A stretch of 64,000 nt of DNA from Diogma glabrata (taxonomy: Eukaryota; Arthropoda; Insecta; Diptera; Cylindrotomidae): positions 377,962,053 through 378,026,052 of the forward strand of contig OY856187.1 in assembly GCA_963693315.1 (NCBI GenBank). The letters are read 5' to 3'. Below, one piece after another: positions 35,621-45,700 of this stretch. The notes below the pieces were generated by a model that had not been told where the DNA came from, did not search any database, and saw nothing but the letters and a program-made list of their open reading frames with translations. The position numbers were made by a program, and so were the translations under genes. Every line of letters starts with the position of its first letter. The first letter of the stretch is position 1.

Positions 35621-37635
35621 GCTAAAAAAAACATCGAAAATGTAAGTTTTAGTTCGTGAAAATGATGCAATATACAATTCAATATTCAAAATTTTCTTGC
35701 CACTACAAAAAGAAGTGATATCCCCTGCTATGTAAAATAGAGTGTAAAACAAAGCCTTTCCAAATAATTAAATATTCCACATAATTCAAAATAATTTCTT
35801 TGTTAATTGGATCACTAAAAAAAGAGGTGATATCCTCTGCTATGCAAAACCGTGTATAAAATAAACCCTTTTTAAAATATTTAAATGTTCCTCATAATTC
35901 GAAATACTTTCTTTGTTAGTTGGATTAAAGATTAGAATAAAACTTCTTCAACTATCTAGATATACAAATAAAAGTTTCTTGGAACAGTAAAGAGTTTTAA
36001 ATTTTATTTATTTCTATCAAGAAGAAGCGAGTGTAAAACAAAACATTTTCAAATAATTAAGTGTTTTTCATAATCCGAAATACTTCCTTGGTCACTCGGC
36101 ATAGAGATAAAAATAAAAAAGCTTCAACTAGGAATTAAAACAAAAGTTTCTAGTAAAAGTACAAAATAATAGATCTTACTTATTTTTATGCAAATCAAAT
36201 TGTGGGATGCGATGTTTGGACGATTGACTGAAGAGAAGTGCGAAACAATCACGAAAGCTCAGTGGGGTCAGCTCCTGTGTCAAGCAGAAACGTGTAAAAC
36301 AAAACATTTCCAATTTCCAAATAATTAGGTGTTCTACATGATTCGAAATACTTACTTTGTCACTCGGATTAGAGATTAGAATAAAACAACTCCAACTAAC
36401 TAGGTATTAAAACAAAAGTTTCTAGTAAAAGTAAAAATACAAAATAATTTTTATTTATTTATTTATATTCGAATGAAAATGTGAAATATGATATTTATAC
36501 GATTGACTGAATCGAGAGAAGTGCAGAACAATCACGAAACCTCAGTGAAAACTAAGACTTTTATTTAATGAGAAATATACAAAATGAAAATTCTATAAAA
36601 GAAATGCAAGCTAATTTATTAGTTAGTATTTTATACTGCAGACTCTAGTTTTCTAGATTAAGAACATGTTATTTGAAAATCATGTTCATTAAAGCTATAA
36701 TCTGTTAGTCCTGAGGTTTCGTGATGGTTCCGCACTTCTCTCGATTCAGTCAATCGTATAAATATCATATTTCACATTTTCATTCGAATATAAATAAATA
36801 AATAAAAATTATTTTGTATTTTTACTTTTACTAGAAACTTTTGTTTTAATACCTAGTTAGTTGGAGTTGTTTTATTCTAATCTCTAATCCGAGTGACAAA
36901 GTAAGTATTTCGAATCATGTAGAACACCTAATTATTTGGAAATTGGAAATGTTTTGTTTTACACGTTTCTGCTTGACACAGGAGCTGACCCCACTGAGCT
37001 TTCGTGATTGTTTCGCACTTCTCTTCAGTCAATCGTCCAAACATCGCATCCCACAATTTGATTTGCATAAAAATAAGTAAGATCTATTATTTTGTACTTT
37101 TACTAGAAACTTTTGTTTTAATTCCTAGTTGAAGCTTTTTTATTTTTATCTCTATGCCGAGTGACCAAGGAAGTATTTCGGATTATGAAAAACACTTAAT
37201 TATTTGAAAATGTTTTGTTTTACACTCGCTTCTTCTTGATAGAAATAAATAAAATTTAAAACTCTTTACTGTTCCAAGAAACTTTTATTTGTATATCTAG
37301 ATAGTTGAAGAAGTTTTATTCTAATCTTTAATCCAACTAACAAAGAAAGTATTTCGAATTATGAGGAACATTTAAATATTTTAAAAAGGGTTTATTTTAT
37401 ACACGGTTTTGCATAGCAGAGGATATCACCTCTTTTTTTAGTGATCCAATTAACAAAGAAATTATTTTGAATTATGTGGAATATTTAATTATTTGGAAAG
37501 GCTTTGTTTTACACTCTATTTTACATAGCAGGGGATATCACTTCTTTTTGTAGTGGCAAGAAAATTTTGAATATTGAATTGTATATTGCATCATTTTCAC
37601 GAACTAAAACTTACATTTTCGATGTTTTTTTTAGC
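35621..37635. mobile_element. Foldback-type palindrome, 925-bp arms
   Basis: 35621..36545 and 36711..37635 are reverse complements. Positions pair with a constant sum (73256) at both ends, so no net length change has accumulated, and only a few mismatches are visible (for example near 36527). The spacer is 165 bp. Each arm holds about four degenerate tandem units of roughly 200-240 bp marked by GTGTAAAACAAA, AATACTTNCTTTGT and AAAAGTTTCTNG. There is no coding capacity. The arm structure fits a foldback transposon. High arm identity means recent origin or active homogenisation. Confidence 0.85.
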
Positions 37636-37729
37636 AGATATCACGGTTTTTTGTAATGAACACTAAAGGATATATAAAAGAGATTGAGCCCTTCTCAACC
37701 TTTAGTGTTTACTAAACTTTACTATACTA

Positions 37730-38067
<338 letters not shown>

Positions 38068-38078
38068 TATATATATAA

Positions 38079-38103
38079 TTTTTTTTTTTTTTTTTTTTTT
38101 TTT
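38079..38103. repeat. Poly-T tract, 25 bp
   Basis: A T homopolymer follows the TA array. On the minus strand it reads as poly-A next to TA repeats, so it could be a retroposon tail, but no body of such an element is recognised. Confidence 0.8.
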
Positions 38104-38243
38104 CAAGCGGGAGGGAACACTCATGTTCGAGGAAAGGGAACCCTTTCAACAGTGTGAGACTCATATGTGTGTTTTTCAACGTGCCATCATATGCCTACTC
38201 ACTAAAACCCTAACCCTCTGTGCTACAAACCTGGCAAAATTGT

Positions 38244-39550
38244 GCGTATATCCAATCCATATCCAATGCTTGTGAAACCAATATTCACTTCATATCCAAT
38301 CGATATTTTATTCATATCCAAACCATATAGAGTCGATATCTAATCAACATTTAATCTGCATCCAATCCATATATTATCCATATCCAAATCTAATCCATAT
38401 CTAATCCATATCTAATCTATATCTAATCCATATCCAATCCATATTTAAATCCAATCCATACCTAATCCATATCCTATCCATATCTAACCCATATCTAATC
38501 GATATACAAACCATATTCAATCCATATCAGGTCCATATTCAATCCATATGTATTCCTTATCCAAATCATATCCAATTTATATCCATATCAATATCCAATC
38601 GATATCCAATCGATATCCAATCCATATCCAATCGATATCCAATCCATATCCAATCCATATCCAATCCATATCCAATCCATATCCAATCCATATCCAATCC
38701 ATATCCAATCCATATCCAATCCATATCCAATCCATATCCAATCCATATCCAATCCATATCCAATCCATATCCAATCCATATCCAATCCATATCCAATCCA
38801 TATCCAATCCATATCCAATCAATATCCAATCCATATCCAATCCTTATCCAACCCATATCCAGTCCATATTTAATCCATATGTATTCCTTATCCAAATCAT
38901 ATCCAGTCTATATCCATATCCAATCCATATCCAATCCATATCCAATCCATATCTAATCCATATCCAATCCATATCCAATCCATATCCAATCCATATCCAA
39001 TCCATATCCAATCCATATCCCATCCATATCCAATCCATATCCAATCCATATCCAATCCATATCCAATCCATATCCAATCCATATCCAATCCATATCCAAT
39101 CCATATCCAATCCATATCCAATCCACATCCAATCCATATCCAATCCATATCAAATCCATATCCAATCCATATCCAATCGATATTCAATCGATATCCAATC
39201 CATATCCAATCCATATCCATATCCAATCCGTATCCAATCCATATCCAATCCATATCAAATCCATATCCAATCCATGTCCAATCCATATCCAATCCATATC
39301 CATATCCAATTGATATCTAATCCATATCCATTACATATCCAATCCATATCATATCCATTACATATCCAATCCATATCCAATCCATATTCAAAACATATCG
39401 AATCCATATCCAATCCATATCCAATCCATATTAAATCCATATCCAATCCATATCCAATCAATATTCAATCTATGTCGAATTCGTATTCAATCCATATCCA
39501 AGTTATGTGCAATCCATATTCCACCCATTTCCCATTCTTTCCTATCCATA
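38244..39550. repeat. 11-bp minisatellite (CCATATCCAAT)n, about 1.3 kb
   Basis: More than 100 copies of the 11-bp unit CCATATCCAAT lie head to tail. The middle blocks (38640..38820 and 38980..39120) are almost perfect, while the edges are diverged, as expected when turnover works from the centre. A second-order duplication is visible: the GTATTCCTTATCCAAATC segment near 38550 recurs near 38881. An 11-bp unit has no stop in one frame, which yields a meaningless 363-aa open frame (SNPYPIHIQSI repeats) and mirror frames on the other strand. Confidence 0.97.
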
Positions 39551-39658
39551 TTCATATCCATATTCACTTATGCCACATTTTAAATAAGCCTCTTTTAATA
39601 TATCTGGTTTGTATTCAAACTTTATGCAAACCCAAATGAATAACAGAGAGTTAAGAGA

Positions 39659-39694
39659 TTAGTGATTGCAGAAGATCAGTTGTTCTGTGATCTT
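39659..39694 (-). other. Candidate Helitron 3' terminus (hairpin plus CTAA)
   Basis: On the minus strand, downstream of the Rep/Hel stop codon, AAGATCA...TGATCTT forms a 7-bp stem with a 9-nt loop (39672..39694). Nine bases later comes CTAA (39662..39659) followed by T. Classical Helitrons end in a hairpin about 10 nt before CTRR and insert between A and T. The stem is short and not GC-rich, so chance is a real alternative. Confidence 0.35.
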
Positions 39695-39752
39695 TATATA
39701 ATATACAGTTAACGACCGCAACGTGTGGTTTTCAAAACCTCCTTACATTTAT

Positions 39753-42700
39753 TTATATCTGCCTTTGTAAGAAGAAAATGTAAGCTCCTCTTGCATTTTT
39801 TGGCCATGACTTTTTTTCTACAATAGAATCGTTAATCCATTGCCAGCTCGATTTTTGTTTCAACATTGTGGTGTAATGACCCATATCAAGCGTTCCAGTA
39901 TGAAATATAGCACTTATAACCTTAAAACAATAACCTGCAATGTTTATTGTTGTTGAAGGCACTTCTTTTATGCGACAGTTTTCAATTTTGATAAATTTTG
40001 TATTTTTCATTTCAAACAAATTTAGTTGAACAATTAAAATTTGTGCTACGGCAGCAATATCAGATTTACGTGTTTTTTTGTTGTTAGAGCAATTATCACA
40101 TTTCGCATTCACAACATCCCGTCTGCTAAGCTCATGATCTAAAAGCTGCTGGAGTGTCACAGTAGCACGTCTTGCAATAGTAACTGGTAAGGAAATAATA
40201 AAATTCGTTTCTACAATTGTGGTTGTATACTTGCAATTTACATTCAGGCATGTTGTTGTGTAACTTATGCTATGCTCAACAACGGTTTTAATACTTGGGG
40301 TTTGGTTTAAAACATCGGTTATAAATTGAGCAACATCCTGTTGTTGATTTGTACCGTATATTGATTCATTTATGAAACTTTTGAGAGCTTGGACATCTAC
40401 ATTCTTATTATTGCTTAAAAAATTTTCCAAGGTTATACGTAATCTATGACTTTTTGGTAGCTTTTTTAATTCTTTTATTATAGAAACGCAATTAAATAAG
40501 CATTGCAAAGTTGCATTCACGTAGCAGGATACACCATCAGTATTTGGTAAACCTCTAATTTTTGTTGTTTGAATAGCCATATTGAGAGCTGAATTTTGAG
40601 CTTTAGAGACATCTTCATTAGTTGCCCATTTGTTATCTATCATGACATCAAAAGATTTTTTCACGACCTCTAAGCGTGGTAGGTCGGGACGGTATATTAG
40701 TCTTAAACGGTTATATTCGACTATGGCTCCAGCACTAGCTTTAATGGATGATGGATCGAAGTTAATTAAATGTAAGCCTTCAAGAGACGTAAGTCTAGAA
40801 AACGCAACATATGCTTGTCCAGGAGCAAACATATTATTACCCGCATCTATCACTGCTTGTTTTAAGCTCAATCCTTGTGATTTATGGATAGTTATGGCAT
40901 AACTCAAACAAATTGGAAATTGCTCTCGTAGTATATATACTCCATCCATAATTTCAAATTTGACACTTATTTTTTCAATAACGTGCTCCATACCTGATGA
41001 TAACACAATAGTAATTGCGTTGACATCATTTTTATCGTCTAGATCTCGAGCAATTGATTTCACGGTACCCACAGTTCCGTTTACTAGTCCTAATGACACA
41101 TCAATATTCCTTAGAATCATTATTTTGGTTTCCAACTTAATCGTTATTGTTTTAGGAAGTCCACCGGTACGAGAACAGTTTTCCTCGTTTGATTCTAACA
41201 CCTTTTGAACTTTTTTAAGAAGAACAGGTCTACACTGTATTGAATCTTTGGCGTGAAGCTCTATTGTCTCGGTAGGAATAGTTGAAAGCATTTCTTTGTT
41301 TAGTACATCACACATATTTCGAGTGGGAAACAAACAAACTGTATCAGAAGGTAAAGATAATATTACAGTACACAGTTCTTTCAACCGACCATAAACTGTT
41401 TGATTGGCAAACACAATTTGTTTTTCTTTTAATGTTTTTTTATCTGCAGCTGTAAGCAACCCAATTCGAATTCTAGACAACATATCGCGATAAAAACTAT
41501 CTTCCTTTTGCCTCATATTGATCGTTAGTTCTTCATAGGCAAACAATTCTCTCCACAAATGAAAGTTTCCGAAGGAACCTATGTGTTTTGCAGTTTCGGA
41601 AGGCGTAATTTGTACATAAGCAGGATTTTCATGCACCGGAGGTAGTTGCAATAAATCACCAAACAATAATACGTGTATTTTGCCAAACCAACCATCGTTA
41701 GTGTCTCCTGTATCAAAAACTTCCGCCAATCTTAAGTGAATATACATCAAAGTTATATTCGATATCATAGACACTTCGTCAATAATAATTAACGGCACAT
41801 CACACAATTGCTCACGCAAGGTCTTAAGTGCAATGTCGGATAATGGCCTATATTTTGCTGTACCACCATGTTCTACTGGTAATTGAAATAATCTATGTAT
41901 TGTTAATCCTTGAATTGAGTGTGCTGCAATACCCGTTGGAGCTGTTATTGCTACTCGTTTGCCTAAAACTTGTTTTATCCAACATCTAATAGCAAAAATT
42001 AGATAGCTTTTTCCTGTTCCTCCTTCGCCACTAATGTAAAGACGTAAAATTTCAGATCCGGGTTGCAGAGCGTTAATCACTTTATCAAAAACACGTTTTT
42101 GATCTGAGTTAAGCTTGGAAACTACTGCTTCAATATCTACGTTTGCAATATTTTCATGAATTCCTTTAAAATCTTTCATGGCTTCTTCAGCTTCAACAGG
42201 CTTACATTCTAAGGACTCAATGTTGTGTGGTGATTCTTCATTTTCAATTACTTTTATTTGTTGTTTGATCAATTCTTGTACCTGTTCGAAAGCTTGATCT
42301 ATTTCTGTTCGTTTTTCATGATATTGCATTGCATTCTTAAGATGTAATTTTAAACTATCAAATGCTTCGGCATATGATTCACAGCCATTCTTTAGATGTT
42401 CAACTTTTCTCCACGTTTTAAACAAAAATAATAAGGAAAAGTAATATTGTTCTGGTTGTGTATCAACTTTGTATTTAAAATGATTAATAAGGGCCTCATG
42501 CGTACGTTTCCTTAAATAAAAACCTTTATTTATCCTATAACATTCAACGTCTTTATTTGTAGGCTTAGAATATACTAAGTCGAACCACTTTACAAAATCA
42601 TATAAACAGTAAGATTCTAGCTCCAGGGGACGGTTCGGATAGTGATCATCGGTTACGTTACGACAGAATATATCTGTTGAATCAGCACTTAGGCTTTCTA

Positions 42701-45700
42701 TAGTTGCTCGATCTTTAAGTTTTTTACCTCTTATTTCATTTACATTTATCCATTTTATTTTTGTAAGTGGATCAGTTCCAAATAAGGAAATTCCCAATAG
42801 AGTATCAGCAGCCTCAAGAGCCCCACATTCTCGATGATTTAAAGCTCGTATAGAATAAGCCCACAGCCGAGATTGCAAAGATTTGGTGGAGTCTATTTCT
42901 GTTAACATATCCTTAGCATAACTTTTTTCACCTTTAGTTTCGTATTTGGTTATGTAATATGTTATAGTTTTTGATTTTTCGCCGCAGAATTGTATATCCA
43001 TATTTCCTTCCCAAGCCAATAAAATAGCGGGATTATAATCATTGATCAATTCTTCACCAGATGCTCTTGGAATGTCATACAATCGACTCTTTGCTTTTAA
43101 CATTTTTCTTCCTGCAACTGCGGTTACTACATTCCTTATTATAATTTTGTCAGTAATAGTCCGCGAAAAACCAAATCTGCAAACTTTTCGAAATCCAGAT
43201 TTGGTTTTTTTAGTACGCAAACAGTAGCTGTTGTGGCGATGTTTTTGATGATTGGTGACACGCTTATACAAAATCGGTGAAGTTTTTTTGTTTGGAATTC
43301 TACAAGTTATGTGCTTCATTATAAATTCTGCCACTTCCGTTGGACTAGACTCACCAATAATTGGTGTATTCTCTGTCCATAGCAGCATGTGATAGTGTTG
43401 TAAGCCTCTTCCTTGATATTCGCGTCTCCAAAAGAAGTGAATTACTTTACCTAATGGGGCATCGTTTGAACATATAAAAGCAAGCATTGCATGAAATTTG
43501 TTCTCTATAAACCTTGATGCTGAAACTGGATCTGCAACTATTAACTCTTCTCGTGCTACTGTATCCAAATAAGGCGAGTTTACCTGGCGAATATAATCTA
43601 TTAAATCATTCCAAAGCCATTCTGCAGGACTTAATGTCAAAAACCATGTTGCGGGTCCATAGTGGTCAACCATACATTGCAAATTCGCTCTTGGTATTTT
43701 CCAATACTGTTCTGTATTGCGAAGTCTTGAAAACACAGTACTTAAATTTGTTTCTAATAAATCTTTTTTTAATAAATCCAAACAGCTTTTGGCAGTATAC
43801 TGTAAACGTGGGTTCACAATATTTAGTTTGTGATAAATTCCTGCTTTTAATTGACGATTGTTATTGTCATTTAACAAAAAAAACAGGTACTGGATATTAA
43901 GTCTAAACTGTGGATGCCATTTAGACATTAACCTGTTCTTTATGTACTCAAAATCAGTTAACAGTATTTCTCGATTAGCATGTTGTCCATTTTCACCATT
44001 TGGATATAAATCGGGAAAACATAAAAGATCTATGAATTTGTTTTTATTATTTATTGGTATATCTTGAACTTTTTTCATTTGATAAAGTTCAGTAGAAGTT
44101 TTATTTATTCGTGTCTCATTAATAGGGTAAATTGTATATTGATCATAAAAATTATCATATTTTGAAATAGGGGTTAATAGTGCTGGTTTATAGTTCTCAC
44201 TAATCTTTTCATCGATACCAGTTGTGTTATCAGATACACCCATAACTTTGTCTTCAGCAATACAACTTTTAGCCTCACTTTCCTCTTCTATTGTAGCATC
44301 TAATTCAAATTTAACATTTTTCAAATGTTTCAATAAACCAGATGCCTGTTTAGGTAGTATTATGTTTTTATAATGAGGGTTGATTTCTTGTAATTTAATC
44401 AAGCAAGCTAGAACTTTGTTAACATCTACAAAGTTTTCCCATATAATTTTTGTAGACGTATTCGGTAAGCTACGAACTAGAATATGCAATTCGTGATTAT
44501 TGTTAATTGCCTCATGATTATCACAAATTCTTCTTAAAGTTTCTTCGGTGGGCAGCGGAAGATGGAAAGTTCTACCTTTTACTTTTTGCAGTCTTTGTTT
44601 TGGAGGTAAACTTTTGTTTCCAACTGTTCCCATGCGCATTACAACTTGGAATGCTTTTGCCCTCTGAACTAACATTTTTTCAATGTTGTTCAAGGATGAT
44701 ATTTCTTTGGGTTGCACTCCCACAACAAGATTATTTAAAAAACAGGTTGGGGGCATTTTATTATTTCTTATGATTTTGAGGCAATATTTACACACAAAAT
44801 CGCAGTCTCGCTTTTCTTCTATTGCATTTTTTAATAACCTTCTCCATAATTCGGTTTCAATGGTCTGTTTTAACTTACTAATGGCTGTTATATCCCGCCT
44901 GCTGCAAAGTTTTCCACAACAGATACATGCATAAATTGGGTTATCGCAAGCTCTTCTAGTTAAGGCAAAATAAGCATTTTTATATGTCTGCCTTAATTTT
45001 GTTTCACCCAAGTCAATTTCCTTTTTATTATGTAAACTACATGTAGTTTCATTTTTAATTTTTTGACATAGAGCTTGCAAAACTGCCACATCGGCATCCA
45101 CAAACGCTTTATCTAATCTGTTAATTTCAGATACTAAACGAACAATTTGTTGAACAATTAGTTTTAAATAGCGTACCTTTGGAAAATGAGGAGCTAAAAT
45201 AAGCGTTGAAATAAAAACTGATTTACATGTTGAACAGTCAATGTAACAACTTGAGGGGTGACCAAGCTTATAGACGTTAGCATGAAGAGCATCGCATTGC
45301 TGTATGTTTTCGACAAAATAGTTAATAGTTGTTATCTTAGTGGAATTCATTAACTTTAGAAAATTACTATATTGCTCCAAAACTTTCACATCATCTAATT
45401 TGCACATCAAATCACTGCAAGACCATGTGGTTTTAGTTTTACCCTTATATTTTTCTACTTCGGTAGGCAATAAATTCATCAATTTTCCAGTGCTATTCAT
45501 TACATATAGATCAGTAGTTTTATCTTGTTTATATGCAGTATCCATGAAATATGCTTCTGTCGTTCTTAAATGTTTTGATGTGCCACATAAAGCTATTAAT
45601 CTTGACTGGATGTCAGAAGACGCCAACTCACTTCTAGTGATGGCTGCCGTAGCTTGTTCTTTTCCTTTGCTTAAGGTCCTTTCCAAGCGACACATTTCAT

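Noticed and set aside
38195..38215. Telomere-like CCCTAACCCT word
   Set aside because: A single short occurrence without an array; no evidence for telomeric repeat.
38548..39639. 363-aa open frame with 11-residue repeats and mirror frames on the minus strand
   Set aside because: The 11-bp unit yields an 11-residue protein period in any open frame. No start context, no non-repeat domain, several mutually overlapping frames; a minisatellite artefact.
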